Shown: positions 1 through 10,747, numbered from the stretch's first letter. The stretch: 64,000 nucleotides of DNA from Hyphomicrobium zavarzinii ATCC 27496 (GCF_000383415.1 NZ_KB911261.1:62001-126000), one strand, 5' to 3'. Program-made: numbers and translations. Notes: generated by a model not told the origin, from the letters alone.

Positions 1-401
1 GCGCCGAGCGTCATGCCCTCGCGAACCTTGAAGGTCGCGATGGACTTCGTCGACTTGGTGAGCAGCGGCTTCTGGCCGGCGATGAGCGCGAGATCGCCAG
101 CGGCACTGTCGACCTTCTTGCGGTCAACCGTAGCCTCGCCAACGCCCATATTCAGCACGATCTTCTCGATGCGCGGAATCTGCATCGGGTTCGCGTAGGC
201 GAACTTGTCCTTGAGCTGGCCGCGGACGACCTTCTCGTAGTGCGTCTTGAGGCGCGGCTTGTAGTCAGCCGGACGCGGCTTCCACTCACGCGGCGCGGCA
301 TCGGCCTTCGACGCCTTCGCGCCCTTGGCTTCCTTACCCGGCTTGCCGGCGGGGGGACCGCCCGCCTTTGCCGCCTTCACGGGTTTCTCTTTCTCGGCCA
401 T
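1..401 (-). CDS. rplE: 50S ribosomal protein L5 (partial, C-terminus beyond window)
   Basis: L5 binds 5S rRNA and the central protuberance of the 50S subunit. About 133 codons are visible from the ATG at 401; the rest runs off the left edge. The core reads [17 protein letters not shown], then [20 protein letters not shown], typical of L5. Ahead of it is an Ala/Lys/Pro-rich extension of roughly 35 residues that most L5 proteins lack. It follows rplX by 3 bases in the spc operon order, so co-translation is likely. Confidence 0.95.
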   Translation of the reverse strand, partial: MAEKEKPVKAAKAGGPPAGKPGKEAKGAKASKADAAPREWKPRPADYKPRLKTHYEKVVRGQLKDKFAYANPMQIPRIEKIVLNMGVGEATVDRKKVDSAAGDLALIAGQKPLLTKSTKSIATFKVREGMTLG

Positions 402-404
402 GGC

Positions 405-731
405 TTAGTTCTTCTCCGGAATGATCTCGCCCGAGCGCTTGGCGAAGCGGACCTTCTTGCCGTCCTCGAGGGTGCGGAATCCGACGCGGGTCGGCTTGCC
501 GTCCTTCGGGTCCTCGAGGGCGAGGTTGGAAATCTGGATCGCCGCCTCTTTCGAGATGATGCCGCCCTCCTGGGAAGCAGTCTGGCGCTGGTGGCGGCGC
601 ACGACGTTGATGCCACGGACGAGCGCGCGGTTCTCCTTCGGACGAACCTCGATCACTTCGCCGCGCTTGCCTTTGTCGCGACCGGTCAAGACGACTACGC
701 TGTCGCCCTTCTTGATCTTAAGAGACGCCAT
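405..731 (-). CDS. rplX: 50S ribosomal protein L24
   Basis: L24 is an assembly-initiator protein of the 50S subunit that binds 23S rRNA domain I. The 108-residue product starts with a KOW-type stretch ([20 protein letters not shown]) and has normal length. Its ATG shares one base with the stop of rplN (TAATG), the usual sign of translational coupling in this operon. Confidence 0.97.
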   Translation of the reverse strand: MASLKIKKGDSVVVLTGRDKGKRGEVIEVRPKENRALVRGINVVRRHQRQTASQEGGIISKEAAIQISNLALEDPKDGKPTRVGFRTLEDGKKVRFAKRSGEIIPEKN

Positions 732-1099
732 TAGAGGACCTCCGGAGCGAGCGAGACGATCTTCATGTGGTTCTTGGCGCGAAGCTCGCGCGTCACGGGT
801 CCGAAAATACGCGTGCCGACGGGCTCGCCCTGGTTGTTGATCAACACGGCGGCGTTGCGGTCAAAGCGGATCAGCGAGCCATCCGGGCGGCGAACGCCCT
901 TGGCCACACGCACGATCACGGCCTTCATGACCTGACCCTTCTTGACGCGGCCCTTCGGGATCGCCTCCTTGACGGACACGACGATGGTGTCGCCGATGGT
1001 GGCGTACTTGCGCTTGGATCCGCCCAGCACCTTGATGCACTGGACGCGACGCGCTCCCGAATTGTCAGCGACGTCGAGATTTGTCTCCATCTGGATCAT
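731..1099 (-). CDS. rplN: 50S ribosomal protein L14
   Basis: L14 sits at the subunit interface (bridge B8) and contacts L19. The 122-residue product has the family length and the signatures [20 protein letters not shown] and [13 protein letters not shown]. About 90 bases separate it from rpsQ, the widest gap in this part of the operon; nothing else is visible in the gap. Confidence 0.97.
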   Translation of the reverse strand: MIQMETNLDVADNSGARRVQCIKVLGGSKRKYATIGDTIVVSVKEAIPKGRVKKGQVMKAVIVRVAKGVRRPDGSLIRFDRNAAVLINNQGEPVGTRIFGPVTRELRAKNHMKIVSLAPEVL

Positions 1100-1191
1100 C
1101 GCATCGTCTCTCTTCCTGCCGCCTCGCGCGGCTTCAAATCGTGTTTCGTCCCGGTGCCGGTTCCGCCGTGCGGCCTAGCACCACTCAAAAT

Positions 1192-1425
1192 TCAAGCCTT
1201 CTCGAGCACGACCCAACGCTTCAGCTTCGAGATCGGCGCGGACTCCTGGATTTCCACCCGGTCGCCCGTCTTGAAGACGTTCTTCTCGTCGTGAGCGTGG
1301 TACTTCTTCGTGCGGCGCACCGTCTTCTTCAGAAGCGGATGCGTGTAACGACGCTCCACCTCGACGACAATGGTCTTGTCGTTCTTGTTCGAGACAACCA
1401 CACCCTGCAGGACGCGCTTCGGCAT
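1192..1425 (-). CDS. rpsQ: 30S ribosomal protein S17
   Basis: S17 is a primary 16S rRNA 5'-domain binding protein. The product is 77 residues, with the OB-fold start [19 protein letters not shown] and the motif [11 protein letters not shown]. It lies in the expected L29-S17-L14 order. The Shine-Dalgarno-like AAGGAGATA precedes the ATG. Confidence 0.96.
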   Translation of the reverse strand: MPKRVLQGVVVSNKNDKTIVVEVERRYTHPLLKKTVRRTKKYHAHDEKNVFKTGDRVEIQESAPISKLKRWVVLEKA

Positions 1426-1437
1426 CGCTCTATCTCC

Positions 1438-1668
1438 TTACGCGCCAGTCTTCGATTTGGTGGACGCCTTCGCGGAGGAACCACCCCGCTTCTGGCCGGC
1501 GAGCGTCAGCACCCGCGCGATATCCCGGCGAACCTGGCGCACGCGCGAGGTGTTCTCAAGCTGGCCGGACGCCTTCTGGAAGCGCAGGTTGAACTGCTCC
1601 TTCTTGAGCTTGGCCAACTGATCGTCGAGCTGATCGAGCGACATGCTCCTCAAATCACCCGCTTTCAT
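1438..1668 (-). CDS. rpmC: 50S ribosomal protein L29
   Basis: L29 lies near the peptide exit tunnel with L23. I set the start at the ATG at 1668 because the product then begins [18 protein letters not shown], the family N-terminus; upstream in-frame sequence overlaps rplP and does not look like L29. The 76 residues end in a Ser/Lys/Ala-rich tail (about 15 residues) that is longer than in short L29 proteins. Confidence 0.95.
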   Translation of the reverse strand: MKAGDLRSMSLDQLDDQLAKLKKEQFNLRFQKASGQLENTSRVRQVRRDIARVLTLAGQKRGGSSAKASTKSKTGA

Positions 1669-1700
1669 CGTCGTAATCCTTATCCTCTGCGCAGCCTGGC

Positions 1701-2111
1701 TTAGCCGATGCGCGTCACAATGCGTGTCTTGATGCCGAGCTTGGCCGCGCCGAGCAGAAGTGCCTCGCGCGCGATCTGATCGGGAACGCCGTCCAGCTCG
1801 AACATGATGCGGCCCGGCTTGACGCGCGAGACCCACAGCTCGATGCCGCCCTTGCCCGAGCCCATGCGGACTTCGGCGGGCTTCTTCGTCACCGGCACAT
1901 CCGGGAAGATGCGGATCCACACACGGCCAGCGCGCTTCATGTGGCGCGTGATGGCACGGCGTGCTGCCTCGATCTGGCGCGCGGTGACGCGCTCGGGCTC
2001 GACGGCCTTGAGGCCATGCGATCCGAAGTTCAGTGTCGTGCCGCCCTTCGCAGTGCCGTGGATACGACCCTTGAACTGCTTGCGGAACTTGGTCTTCTTA
2101 GGTTGCAGCAT
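1701..2111 (-). CDS. rplP: 50S ribosomal protein L16
   Basis: L16 helps position A-site tRNA in the 50S subunit. The 136-residue product has normal length, starting [16 protein letters not shown] and carrying [20 protein letters not shown] and [12 protein letters not shown]. It sits between rpsC and rpmC as in the standard S10 operon. Confidence 0.97.
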   Translation of the reverse strand: MLQPKKTKFRKQFKGRIHGTAKGGTTLNFGSHGLKAVEPERVTARQIEAARRAITRHMKRAGRVWIRIFPDVPVTKKPAEVRMGSGKGGIELWVSRVKPGRIMFELDGVPDQIAREALLLGAAKLGIKTRIVTRIG

Positions 2112-2133
2112 GGTCCTGCTCCATCAGCCCTGA

Positions 2134-2919
2134 TCAGGCCGTCTCCTGTCCTTCTTTGCCTGCGTCGGCACCGCCACGCGGGCCGCGCGGGCCGCGACGC
2201 TCGCGGCGCTCGCCATCGTCGCGGCGGGGGCGGGCGTTCTGGCCGTCGCCAGCACCTTCCGTTGCACGGCGCTCGGAGGCCATCGGGTCGTGCTCCATGA
2301 GCTCGCCCTTGAAGATCCAGACCTTGATGCCGATCACGCCATAAGCGGTCTGAGCGACGCCGTAGCCAAAATCGATGTCGGCGCGCAGCGTGTGCAGCGG
2401 CACGCGGCCTTCGCGATACCACTCCGTGCGCGCGATCTCGGCGCCGCCGAGACGGCCGGCGACGTTGATACGGATGCCGACCGCACCTGCGCGGAGCGCG
2501 GTCTGCACTGCGCGCTTCATGGCGCGGCGGAACGCGACGCGGCGCTCGAGCTGCTGGGCGATGTTCTCGGCGACCAGGGTCGCGTCGATGTCGGGCTTAC
2601 GCACCTCGAGGAGGTTCAGGTGAACCTCGGAGGAGGTGAAGCGCGACAGCTCGGTGCGCAGCTTCTCGATGTCGGCGCCCTTCTTGCCGATGAGAACGCC
2701 GGGACGCGCCGTGTGAACGGTCACGCGGCACTTCTTGTGCGGGCGCTCGATGACGACCTTGGAGATGCCGGCCGTGCGCTGCTGCTTCATGATGTGGGCG
2801 CGGATGGCGCGGTCCTCATGAAGGAGCTTGCCGTACTCGCCACGACGGGCGAACCAGCGGCTGTCCCAGGTCCGGTTGATGCCGACGCGCAGGCCGACGG
2901 GATTGACTTTGTGACCCAT
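2134..2919 (-). CDS. rpsC: 30S ribosomal protein S3
   Basis: S3 forms part of the mRNA entry channel. The product (261 residues) has the N-terminal [12 protein letters not shown] motif, a KH domain ([14 protein letters not shown]) and the C-terminal S3 domain. It ends in a roughly 40-residue Arg/Gly/Glu-rich, probably disordered tail; E. coli S3 is 233 residues. Its ATG overlaps the stop of rplV by one base. Confidence 0.96.
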   Translation of the reverse strand: MGHKVNPVGLRVGINRTWDSRWFARRGEYGKLLHEDRAIRAHIMKQQRTAGISKVVIERPHKKCRVTVHTARPGVLIGKKGADIEKLRTELSRFTSSEVHLNLLEVRKPDIDATLVAENIAQQLERRVAFRRAMKRAVQTALRAGAVGIRINVAGRLGGAEIARTEWYREGRVPLHTLRADIDFGYGVAQTAYGVIGIKVWIFKGELMEHDPMASERRATEGAGDGQNARPRRDDGERRERRGPRGPRGGADAGKEGQETA

Positions 2920-3413
2920 TACTCGGCCTCCTTCTGAGCCGCAGCAGCCTTGGACTTACCGCCGGTCTTGGCTGCCTTCGCCTTGGTGGCGCCGGCCTTG
3001 GACTTGGCGTCCTTGGACTTCTTCTTGGGTGCCTCGGCCTCGGCTTCCGTCTCGCGAACCACGACGGTGATCTGCGAGAAGGGCTTCATGATCGAGAAGC
3101 CGCGTCCACGGCCGCGGGCCGCAAAGCGCTTCATGACCAGGTTCTTGCCGACGTAAGCCTCGGCCACCACCAGCGAGTTGACGTCGAGCTGATGGTTGTT
3201 CTCGGCGTTCGCAACGGCGCTCATCACGCACTTGCGCACGTCCTGGGCAATCCGCTTCCTCGAGAACTCGAGGTCGGCGAGCGCCTTGTCGACCTTCTTG
3301 CCACGGATCAGGCCCGCGACGAGGTTCAGCTTCTGCGGCGAGACGCGAAGGTTCTTCGCGATCGCGCGTGCCTCTTTATCGGAGAGGCTTCTTTCCCGGC
3401 TCGGCTTGCCCAT
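2919..3413 (-). CDS. rplV: 50S ribosomal protein L22 with basic C-terminal tail
   Basis: L22 lines the peptide exit tunnel. The core (about residues 15-125) has [19 protein letters not shown] and the tunnel hairpin region near residue 95-105. From about residue 125 a Lys/Ala-rich low-complexity tail of roughly 40 residues follows, making 164 residues against about 110-130 in relatives. Start and stop overlap rpsS and rpsC by one base each. Confidence 0.95.
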   Translation of the reverse strand: MGKPSRERSLSDKEARAIAKNLRVSPQKLNLVAGLIRGKKVDKALADLEFSRKRIAQDVRKCVMSAVANAENNHQLDVNSLVVAEAYVGKNLVMKRFAARGRGRGFSIMKPFSQITVVVRETEAEAEAPKKKSKDAKSKAGATKAKAAKTGGKSKAAAAQKEAE

Positions 3414-3697
3414 TATTTCTTACCCACCGCTGCTTTCTTGTCGCCGCCATGGCCATGGAAAGAGCGCGTCGGCGAGAACTCGCCGAGCTTGTGCCCAATC
3501 ATGTCCTCGGTGACGTTCACCGGAACGTGCTTCTGACCGTTGTAGACACCGAACGTGAGACCAACGAACTGGGGCAGGATCGTCGAGCGACGGCTCCAGG
3601 TCTTGATGACCTCATTGCGGCCCGACGAACGCACCTTCTCAGCCTTCTTGAGAATGTAGCCGTCGATGAACGGGCCTTTCCAAACTGCGCGTGTCAC
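3413..3697 (-). CDS. rpsS: 30S ribosomal protein S19 (GTG start)
   Basis: S19 binds the 3' domain of 16S rRNA in the 30S head. The 94-residue product reads [20 protein letters not shown] and [17 protein letters not shown]. The first codon is GTG at 3695-3697; AGGAG lies about 7 bases upstream and no nearby ATG gives the family N-terminus, so GTG is accepted as start. Confidence 0.95.
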   Translation of the reverse strand: MTRAVWKGPFIDGYILKKAEKVRSSGRNEVIKTWSRRSTILPQFVGLTFGVYNGQKHVPVNVTEDMIGHKLGEFSPTRSFHGHGGDKKAAVGKK

Positions 3698-3794
3698 TCT
3701 CGTATCTCCTCGATCGTCCTGCTCGATGCTTAAGTAATTCCTGGTCGTGCTTCTTGCCGGAAAACCGCTTCACACTTTTCCGGAAGCACCCCGG

Positions 3795-4616
3795 TTACTT
3801 GCTCTTCGAGCGGCTTCTGACGATGAACTTGTCGGTCTGCTTGTTCTTGCGGGTCTTGAAGCCCTTGGTCGGCTTGCCCCATGGCGTCGCCCAGTGCTTA
3901 CCGCCCTTGGTACGGCCACCGTTGGGATGGTCAATCGGGTTCATGGCGATCGAGCGAACGGTCGGACGGTTGCCCTTCCAGCGCGTGCGGCCAGCCTTGC
4001 CGGTCACCTCGTTGGTGTGGTCGGGGTTCGACACGGCGCCAACCGAAGCCATGCACTCGGCGCGGACCTTGCGGGTCTCGCCGGAGTTGAGCTTCAGAAC
4101 GGCCCAGCCGGAGTCACGGCCGACGAGCTGCACGAAAGCGCCTGCGGAGCGCGCGAGCTGGCCACCGCCGCCGGGCTTCAGCTCGACGTTGTGCACGATG
4201 GTGCCGATCGGCATGCCGGCCAGCGGCATGGCGTTGCCGGGCTTCACGTCGACCTTGGCGCCGGAGACAACCTGATCGCCCACGGCCAGACGCTGCGGCG
4301 CCAGGATGTAGGACAGGTGGCCGTCCGCATACTTGATCAGCGCGATGAAGGCGGTGCGGTTCGGATCGTACTCGAGCCGCTCGACCGTCGCGACGACGTC
4401 GTGCTTGCGACGACGGAAGTCGATCAGACGATACGACTGCTTGTGACCGCCGCCGATGTGGCGCGTGGTGATGCGGCCATCGCTGTTGCGACCGCCGGTC
4501 TTGCGCTTGCCCTCGGTCAGCATCTTGACCGGACCACCCTTCCAGAGGTGGTTGCGATCAACGTGCACGAGGTGCCGCAGACCCGGGGATGTCGGACGGT
4601 ATGTCTTCAGTGCCAT
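3795..4616 (-). CDS. rplB: 50S ribosomal protein L2 with altered active-site loop
   Basis: L2 is a core 23S rRNA-binding protein needed for subunit association and close to the peptidyl-transferase centre. The product is 273 residues, beginning [17 protein letters not shown]. The conserved loop normally written NPxDHPHGGGEGRT reads [11 protein letters not shown] here (codons around 3910-3945): the Asp-His pair is kept, the second His is Asn and three residues are missing. The reading frame is intact on both sides. See findings. Confidence 0.96.
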   Translation of the reverse strand: MALKTYRPTSPGLRHLVHVDRNHLWKGGPVKMLTEGKRKTGGRNSDGRITTRHIGGGHKQSYRLIDFRRRKHDVVATVERLEYDPNRTAFIALIKYADGHLSYILAPQRLAVGDQVVSGAKVDVKPGNAMPLAGMPIGTIVHNVELKPGGGGQLARSAGAFVQLVGRDSGWAVLKLNSGETRKVRAECMASVGAVSNPDHTNEVTGKAGRTRWKGNRPTVRSIAMNPIDHPNGGRTKGGKHWATPWGKPTKGFKTRKNKQTDKFIVRSRSKSK

Positions 4617-4631
4617 GGGTTCGGCGCTCCC

Positions 4632-4925
4632 TTAAAGGCCCGTCGTGACGTCGATCGAGTGGCCTTCCTCGAGCGTCACGATAGCCTTCTTTACATCGCT
4701 GAGCTGGGCGCGGATGCCGCGGAACGTCCGCCGCTTGCCCTTGCGCACCAGAGTATTCACGGCCTTGACCTTCACATTGAAGAGGCTTTCGACAGCCCCC
4801 TTGATGTCGGTCTTGGAAGCGCCCGAGGCGACCTTGAAGATCACCTGGTTCGACTCCGATACAAGCGTCGCCTTCTCGGTAATCACCGGAGAGAGGATGA
4901 CGTCATATGCCTTGAGCTTGTTCAT
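4632..4925 (-). CDS. rplW: 50S ribosomal protein L23
   Basis: L23 forms the docking site for trigger factor and SRP at the tunnel exit. I use the ATG at 4925, which overlaps the rplD stop (TGATG); a GTG one codon earlier is possible. The 97 residues include [17 protein letters not shown] and the [17 protein letters not shown] loop. Confidence 0.96.
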   Translation of the reverse strand: MNKLKAYDVILSPVITEKATLVSESNQVIFKVASGASKTDIKGAVESLFNVKVKAVNTLVRKGKRRTFRGIRAQLSDVKKAIVTLEEGHSIDVTTGL

Positions 4926-5575
4926 CACTTCGCCTCCGCGGCTTTGGCCTTCACGTCGGCGAAGCGCACGTCCAGCGCCTCGACCGCGGCCTTCGTCAGC
5001 ACGAGCTTCTCGCGACGGAGAATGTCGTAGACGTTGATACCGGCGATCGGCAGCACGTCGATGTGCGGGATGTTGCGCGCCGCGCGGGCGAACGCATCAT
5101 CGAGCGCCGCGCCATCGATGATGAGCGCGCTCTTCCAGCCCAGCGTCGCGAACTGCTTCTTCAGCGCGCCCGTCTTGCCGTCCTTCGACGCCGCCTCGTC
5201 GATCACGACGATCTCGCCGGCCTTGGCCTTGGCGGACAGTGCGTGACGGAGCGCGAGCGCCCGGAACTTCTTGGTCAGGTCGATGGCATGGCTACGGGGC
5301 TTCGGACCGAACGCCTTGCCGCCGCCGCGCCACTGCGGGACCGACTTGTCGCCGTGACGGGCGCCGCCGGTTCCCTTCTGCTTGTACATCTTCTTGCCGG
5401 TGACCGACACTTCCGAACGGTCCTGGGCATGATGCGTACCAGCCATGCGCTTGAGCTGCTGGTAGCGAACGATGCGATGCAGAATGTCGCTCCGCGGCTC
5501 GAGCCCGTAAATGGCGTCAGCGAGCTCGATCTCGCCGGCCTTCTTCGCCTCGAGCGTGGTGACGTTGGCTTTCAT
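4925..5575 (-). CDS. rplD: 50S ribosomal protein L4
   Basis: L4 reaches into the exit tunnel; in E. coli it also represses its own operon. The 216-residue product has the tunnel-loop region with [20 protein letters not shown] and [13 protein letters not shown]. Start ATG at 5575 overlaps the rplC stop (TGATG); a GTG immediately upstream is an alternative. Confidence 0.96.
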   Translation of the reverse strand: MKANVTTLEAKKAGEIELADAIYGLEPRSDILHRIVRYQQLKRMAGTHHAQDRSEVSVTGKKMYKQKGTGGARHGDKSVPQWRGGGKAFGPKPRSHAIDLTKKFRALALRHALSAKAKAGEIVVIDEAASKDGKTGALKKQFATLGWKSALIIDGAALDDAFARAARNIPHIDVLPIAGINVYDILRREKLVLTKAAVEALDVRFADVKAKAAEAK

Positions 5576-6267
5576 CACGCCTTCTCCTTGTTAGCCGGCT
5601 TGAAGGCGCCGGGCTTGGGCACATCGGCGTGAGCCTTCTTCTTCACGGCATCGCGCACGACAACCCAGCCACCCTTGGAGCCGGGAACGGCGCCGCGGAT
5701 CATGAGCAGACCGCGCTCGACATCGATCTTCGCAACGACGAGGTTCTGCGTCGTGACGCGCTCGTCGCCGAGATGACCGGCCATCTTCTTGCCCTTGAAC
5801 ACCTTGCCGGGGTCCTGACGCTGACCGGTCGAGCCGTGCGAGCGGTGGACAACCGACACGCCGTGCGTTGCGCGCAGACCGCCGAAGTTCCAGCGCTTCA
5901 TGGCGCCCTGGAAACCCTTGCCCTGGCTCGTGCCGGTGACGTCCACGAACTGGCCGGGGACGAAATGATCAGCGGTGATCTCGGCACCGACCTCGATCAG
6001 GTTGTCCGGGCTCACGCGGAACTCGGCAAGCTTGCGCTTGGGCTCGACGTTCGCCACGGCGAAATCGCCGCGCTCGGACTTGGTGAGCCGCGAGGGCTTC
6101 CTCGTACCGGCACCAACCTGAATGGCCGTGTAGCCATGCTTGTCGGCCGTGCGCTGAGAGAGGACCTGCAGCTTCTCCAGCTTCAGGACCGTCACAGGCA
6201 CATGCTCACCCGCATCCGTGAAGATGCGGGTCATGCCGACTTTCTGTGCAATCACTCCGGAACGCAT
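5575..6267 (-). CDS. rplC: 50S ribosomal protein L3
   Basis: L3 is an early assembly protein near the peptidyl-transferase centre. The 230 residues contain [20 protein letters not shown] and the central [18 protein letters not shown] motif, which bears the glutamine often methylated by PrmB. A Lys/Ala/Pro-rich tail of about 20 residues ends the protein. Confidence 0.96.
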   Translation of the reverse strand: MRSGVIAQKVGMTRIFTDAGEHVPVTVLKLEKLQVLSQRTADKHGYTAIQVGAGTRKPSRLTKSERGDFAVANVEPKRKLAEFRVSPDNLIEVGAEITADHFVPGQFVDVTGTSQGKGFQGAMKRWNFGGLRATHGVSVVHRSHGSTGQRQDPGKVFKGKKMAGHLGDERVTTQNLVVAKIDVERGLLMIRGAVPGSKGGWVVVRDAVKKKAHADVPKPGAFKPANKEKA

Positions 6268-6332
6268 TTGTTCGCATTCCTTCCTTTATATTCGCGGCCA
6301 ACCCGGGGGAGACCCGGTCAGCGCGGCATCCT

Positions 6333-6641
6333 CTAGAGCTTGATTTCCACGTCCACGCCAGCGGCCAGGTCGAGCTTCATCAGCGCATCGACCGTCTGCG
6401 GAGTCGGATCGACGATGTCCAACATGCGCTTGTGCGTGCGCATCTCGAACTGCTCGCGACTCTTCTTGTCGATGTGCGGAGAGCGGTTGACCGTGAAGCG
6501 CTCAATACGGGTCGGCAAGGGGATCGGGCCCCGTACCTCCGCACCGGTCCGCTTCGCCGTGTTCACGATCTCGCGCGTCGACGCATCGAGAATTCGATGG
6601 TCGAACGCTTTCAATCGGATGCGGATGTTTTGGCCGTTCAT
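6333..6641 (-). CDS. rpsJ: 30S ribosomal protein S10 / NusE
   Basis: S10 is a 30S head protein and, as NusE, joins NusB in transcription antitermination. The 102-residue product starts [19 protein letters not shown] and contains [19 protein letters not shown]. It follows tuf, the standard alphaproteobacterial str/S10 fusion. Confidence 0.97.
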   Translation of the reverse strand: MNGQNIRIRLKAFDHRILDASTREIVNTAKRTGAEVRGPIPLPTRIERFTVNRSPHIDKKSREQFEMRTHKRMLDIVDPTPQTVDALMKLDLAAGVDVEIKL

Positions 6642-6717
6642 TGTTCGAACCCGCTAAATGAGAGAAGCGCTCCAGCCCGGCGATACCGCCGCCCTCTCGA
6701 GCGCCTCTCGTCTTCTG

Positions 6718-7926
6718 CTACTCTACGATCTTGGTGACGACGCCGGCGCCGACGGTGCGGCCGCCTTCGCGGATAGCGAAGCGAACCTTCTCTTCCATCG
6801 CGATCGGCGAGACGAGCTCGACATCCACAGCGATGTTATCGCCCGGCATGACCATCTCGGTTCCCTCCGGCAGTGTCACGACGCCGGTGACGTCGGTCGT
6901 GCGGAAGTAGAACTGGGGACGGTAGTTGGAGAAGAACGGCGTGTGACGGCCACCCTCTTCCTTCGTGAGAATGTAGGCCTCGGCCTTGAACTTCTTGTGC
7001 GGCTTAACGGAGCCCGGCTTGGCCAGAACCTGACCACGCTCGACGGCGTCCTTGTCGATGCCGCGCAGGAGGCAGCCTACGTTGTCGCCAGCCTCGCCCT
7101 GATCGAGCAGCTTGCGGAACATTTCGACGCCGGTGACGATCGACTTCTTGGTGTCGGTGAGACCGACGATCTCGATTTCCTCGCCGACCTTGATGAGGCC
7201 GCGCTCGATACGGCCGGTGACGACGGTGCCGCGGCCCGAGATCGAGAACACGTCTTCGATCGGCATCAGGAAGGGCTGATCCTTCGGACGCTCGGGGAGC
7301 GGGATGTAGTTGTCGAGAGCGTCGAAGAGCTTGAGGATGGCTTCGTCAGCCAGCTCGCCCTTCTCGCCGAGGAGAGCCTTGATCGCAGCGCCGCGGATGA
7401 CGGGAACGTCGTCGCCCGGGAACTGGTACTTCGAGAGAAGCTCGCGAACTTCCATCTCGACGAGGTCGAGGAGCTCGGGGTCATCGACGATGTCGCACTT
7501 GTTGAGGAAGACGACGATGTAGGGAACGCCGACCTGACGGGCGAGAAGGATGTGCTCGCGGGTCTGCGGCATCGGGCCGTCGACAGCGGACACGACCAGG
7601 ATCGCGCCGTCCATCTGCGCGGCGCCGGTGATCATGTTCTTCACGAAGTCGGCGTGGCCGGGGCAGTCGACGTGTGCGTAGTGGCGGTTCTCGGTGGCGT
7701 ACTCGACGTGCGAGGTCGCGATCGTGATGATCTTCGAAGCGTCGCGGCGGCCCTGTGCGGCCGATGCCTTGGCGACGTCGTCGTACGACACAAACGAGTT
7801 CGACCAGCCCTTGTCGGTCGAAACCTTGGTCAGCGCTGCCGTGAGCGTCGTCTTGCCGTGGTCGACGTGACCGATGGTGCCGACGTTGACGTGCGGCTTG
7901 TTACGCTCGAATTTAGCTTTGGCCAT
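6718..7926 (-). CDS. tuf: Translation elongation factor Tu with atypical switch I
   Basis: EF-Tu delivers aminoacyl-tRNA to the ribosome with GTP. The 402 residues show the P-loop GHVDHGKTT (19-27), DCPGHAD with the catalytic His (about 88-94), NKCD and the beta-barrel domains 2 and 3. The effector region, usually EKARGITI, reads [11 protein letters not shown] (about 59-69): the Mg-binding Thr is kept but the Arg-Gly before it is replaced, and the segment is several residues longer than in E. coli. This pattern resembles EF-Tu variants I recall from planctomycetes. Only one tuf is in the window; none precedes tRNA-Trp-secE. Confidence 0.95.
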   Translation of the reverse strand: MAKAKFERNKPHVNVGTIGHVDHGKTTLTAALTKVSTDKGWSNSFVSYDDVAKASAAQGRRDASKIITIATSHVEYATENRHYAHVDCPGHADFVKNMITGAAQMDGAILVVSAVDGPMPQTREHILLARQVGVPYIVVFLNKCDIVDDPELLDLVEMEVRELLSKYQFPGDDVPVIRGAAIKALLGEKGELADEAILKLFDALDNYIPLPERPKDQPFLMPIEDVFSISGRGTVVTGRIERGLIKVGEEIEIVGLTDTKKSIVTGVEMFRKLLDQGEAGDNVGCLLRGIDKDAVERGQVLAKPGSVKPHKKFKAEAYILTKEEGGRHTPFFSNYRPQFYFRTTDVTGVVTLPEGTEMVMPGDNIAVDVELVSPIAMEEKVRFAIREGGRTVGAGVVTKIVE

Positions 7927-8014
7927 CGTAGGCTCTCCTTAAGCTCGTTCTCATCTTGCCCGGGTCAAACCGGATCTCTCTGCCTTCGTCAGGGCTCCAT
8001 CAGGAGCCGCCGCC

Positions 8015-10105
8015 TCAGGCGTATTTCGCCTTGACTTCGTCAGCCACGTTCCGCGGAACGTCCGAGTAGTGCGCGAACTGCATCGTGTAGGACGCGCGCC
8101 CCGTGGACATGGACCGAAGCTGGCTGACGTAGCCGAACATGTTCGCAAGCGGCACGTAGGCACGAATGACCGTTGCGTTGCCGCGCATCTCCTGCGTGCG
8201 GATCTGACCGCGGCGAGAGTTGATGTCGCCGATGATCGAGCCGACGAAATCGCCCGGCGTCACCACCTCGACGTCCATGATCGGCTCGAGAATCTTGACG
8301 CCACCCTTCTCGCAACCTTCCTTCATGGCCGCGCGGGTCGCGATTTCGAACGCGATCGCAGAAGAGTCCACCTCGTGGAAGGCGCCGTCGTACAGCGTGA
8401 CCTTCATATCCACGAGCGGGAAGCCGATCAGCACGCCGTTGTCCCAGACGGACTTCACGCCCTTCTCGACGCCCGGAATATATTCGCGGGGCACCGAGCC
8501 GCCGACGATAGAGCTCTCGAAGACGTTGCCCTTGCCGGTCTCGTTGGGCTCCAGCTTGAGCTTGACGCGAGCGAACTGACCCGTGCCGCCCGTCTGCTTC
8601 TTGTGCGTGTAGTCGATGTCGGCGGGACGAGCCAGCGTCTCGCGATAGGCAACCTGCGGCTGGCCGACGTTGGCCTCGACGTTATAGGTGCGCTTCAGGA
8701 TGTCGACCTTGATGTCGAGATGAAGCTCGCCCATGCCCTTCAAGATGGTCTCGCCGCTCTCCTGATCGACGGAGACGCGGAAGGACGGATCCTCGACAGC
8801 CATGGTGTTGAGAGCGATCGCCATCTTCTCCTGGTCGGCCTTGGTCTTCGGCTCGATCTTGAGATTGATGACGGGCTCCGGGAACTCCATCTTCTCGAGG
8901 ATGACGGGCTTGTTCGGATCGCAGAGCGTCTCGCCCGTGCGCGTGTCCTTGAGGCCCTGCAGAGCGACGATGTCACCCGCGTAGGCTTCCTTGATTTCCT
9001 CGCGGTCAGCGGCGTGCATGAGATACATGCGGCCCGCGCGCTCTTTCTTGTCGCGCGAGGTGTTCGCAAGCGCCATACCCTGCTCGAGCTTGCCCGAGTA
9101 GATGCGGCAGAACGTGATCGAGCCGACGTGCTCGAAGCTCATGATCTTGAAAGCGATCATGGCGAGCGGCTCGCTGTCGGACGGCCTGCGCGGGCTCTCC
9201 TCGCCGGTCTTCGGGTCGATACCCTTGTAAGCCTCGCGATCGAGCGGGCTCGGCAGGAAGTCGACGACGGCGTCGAGAAGGGTCTGGACGCCCTTGTTCT
9301 TGAACGCCGAGCCGCACAGCATCGGATAGAAAGCGCGCGTGACGGTGGCCTTGCGGATGAGCTTGCGCAGCGTAGCCTCGTCCGGCTCCTTGCCCTCGAG
9401 GTAGGCTTCCATGGCCGCATCGTCCATCTCGACGGCGGCTTCGATCATGGCGGCGCGGAACTCAGCGGCCTTGTCGGCGAGGTCGGCAGGGATCTCACCC
9501 TCGACCATCTTGGCGTCCTTGCCGTCACCTTCCCAGATGACGGACTTCATCTTGATGAGGTCGACGACGCCCTTGAAGTCGGCTTCGGACCCAATCGGAA
9601 TCTGCAGGGGAACCGCGCGGGCGCCCAGCTTGTCCTTGATGTCGGCGAGACACATGAAGAAGTCCGCGCCGGTCTTGTCCATCTTGTTGGAGAAGATGAT
9701 GCGCGGAACGTTGTACTTGTCGCCCTGGCGCCAGACGGTCTCAGTCTGAGGCTCGACGCCCTGGTTCGAGTCGAGCACGCAGACGGCGCCGTCGAGCACG
9801 CGCAGCGAGCGCTCGACCTCGATGGTGAAGTCGACGTGGCCAGGCGTGTCGATGATGTTCAGGCGGCGCTTCTTGCCGTCACGGCCGGTCCAGAAGCAGG
9901 TCGTAGCGGCGGACGTAATGGTGATGCCGCGCTCAGCCTCCTGATCCATGAAGTCCATCGTCGCGGCGCCATCATGCACCTCGCCGATCTTGTAGGACTT
10001 GCCGGTGAAGTAGAGGATCCGCTCGGTCGTCGTCGTCTTTCCAGCATCGATGTGGGCCATGATGCCGAAATTGCGGTAGTCCTCAATGGCGTATTGCCGG
10101 GCCAT
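8015..10105 (-). CDS. fusA: Translation elongation factor G
   Basis: EF-G is the GTPase that drives translocation and, with RRF, ribosome recycling. The 696-residue product has [15 protein letters not shown] (P-loop), a canonical switch I ([15 protein letters not shown]), DTPGHVDFT and NKMD. Length is that of standard EF-G. In contrast to tuf, its effector loop is normal. Confidence 0.97.
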   Translation of the reverse strand: MARQYAIEDYRNFGIMAHIDAGKTTTTERILYFTGKSYKIGEVHDGAATMDFMDQEAERGITITSAATTCFWTGRDGKKRRLNIIDTPGHVDFTIEVERSLRVLDGAVCVLDSNQGVEPQTETVWRQGDKYNVPRIIFSNKMDKTGADFFMCLADIKDKLGARAVPLQIPIGSEADFKGVVDLIKMKSVIWEGDGKDAKMVEGEIPADLADKAAEFRAAMIEAAVEMDDAAMEAYLEGKEPDEATLRKLIRKATVTRAFYPMLCGSAFKNKGVQTLLDAVVDFLPSPLDREAYKGIDPKTGEESPRRPSDSEPLAMIAFKIMSFEHVGSITFCRIYSGKLEQGMALANTSRDKKERAGRMYLMHAADREEIKEAYAGDIVALQGLKDTRTGETLCDPNKPVILEKMEFPEPVINLKIEPKTKADQEKMAIALNTMAVEDPSFRVSVDQESGETILKGMGELHLDIKVDILKRTYNVEANVGQPQVAYRETLARPADIDYTHKKQTGGTGQFARVKLKLEPNETGKGNVFESSIVGGSVPREYIPGVEKGVKSVWDNGVLIGFPLVDMKVTLYDGAFHEVDSSAIAFEIATRAAMKEGCEKGGVKILEPIMDVEVVTPGDFVGSIIGDINSRRGQIRTQEMRGNATVIRAYVPLANMFGYVSQLRSMSTGRASYTMQFAHYSDVPRNVADEVKAKYA

Positions 10106-10177
10106 CTGTCATTCCCTTCGCGCTTCGGCTGCACATTCTGCAACCGCGCATTGTTTCCTTTGCGCAACCGCGCTCGT

Positions 10178-10648
10178 TTACCAGCGGTAGTGGGAGAACG
10201 CCCGGTTGGCGTCCGCCATCTTGTGAGTGTCTTCACGCTTCTTCACGGCCGTGCCGCGGTTAGAGGCGGCATCGAGCAATTCGCCCGACAGACGCTCGAC
10301 CATCGTGTTCTCGTTGCGGCCACGCGCAGCCGTGATGATCCAGCGGATCGCGAGTGCCTGACGGCGCTCGGAGCGAACCTCGACCGGAACCTGGTAGGTG
10401 GCGCCGCCGACGCGACGCGAGCGGACCTCGACGGCCGGCATCACGTTGTCGAGAGCCTGGTGGAACATGGCGATCGGATCAGACTTCGCCTTCTGCTCCA
10501 TGCGCTCCAGAGCACCGTAAACGATGCGCTCGGCGACCGACTTCTTGCCGTGAGACATCACCGCATTCATGAACTTGGTGATCACCAAGTCAGAATACTT
10601 GGGGTCCGGATTAACTTCGCGCTTCTCTGCACTGTGGCGACGGGACAT
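10178..10648 (-). CDS. rpsG: 30S ribosomal protein S7
   Basis: S7 nucleates assembly of the 30S head and in E. coli represses translation at the rpsL-rpsG junction. Start at the ATG at 10648 gives [20 protein letters not shown] and 156 residues, the family length; AGGAAG lies about 6 bases upstream. In-frame sequence further upstream is not S7-like. Confidence 0.97.
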   Translation of the reverse strand: MSRRHSAEKREVNPDPKYSDLVITKFMNAVMSHGKKSVAERIVYGALERMEQKAKSDPIAMFHQALDNVMPAVEVRSRRVGGATYQVPVEVRSERRQALAIRWIITAARGRNENTMVERLSGELLDAASNRGTAVKKREDTHKMADANRAFSHYRW

Positions 10649-10684
10649 GACGTCTTCCTGTCTCTTAATCTCTTCCGGCTCACA

Positions 10685-10747
10685 CCCGGGCGAGCCACCT
10701 AGAACTCCGAGATCCCGTCTCACCGCGTCCTAGGCGGCTCGTCCGGG
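10685..10747 (-). promoter_or_regulatory. Long stem-loop between rpsL and rpsG
   Basis: Arms CCCGGGCGAGCCACCTAG (10685-10702) and CTAGGCGGCTCGTCCGGG (10730-10747) can pair over 18 positions with one mismatch and one G-U in the minus-strand RNA, loop 27 bases. It lies where S7 binds its own mRNA in E. coli. A regulatory role is inference. Confidence 0.55.

Noticed and set aside
1438-1920. 160-codon frame containing rpmC
   Set aside because: Its first 84 codons are a shadow of rplP; only the last 76 codons encode L29.
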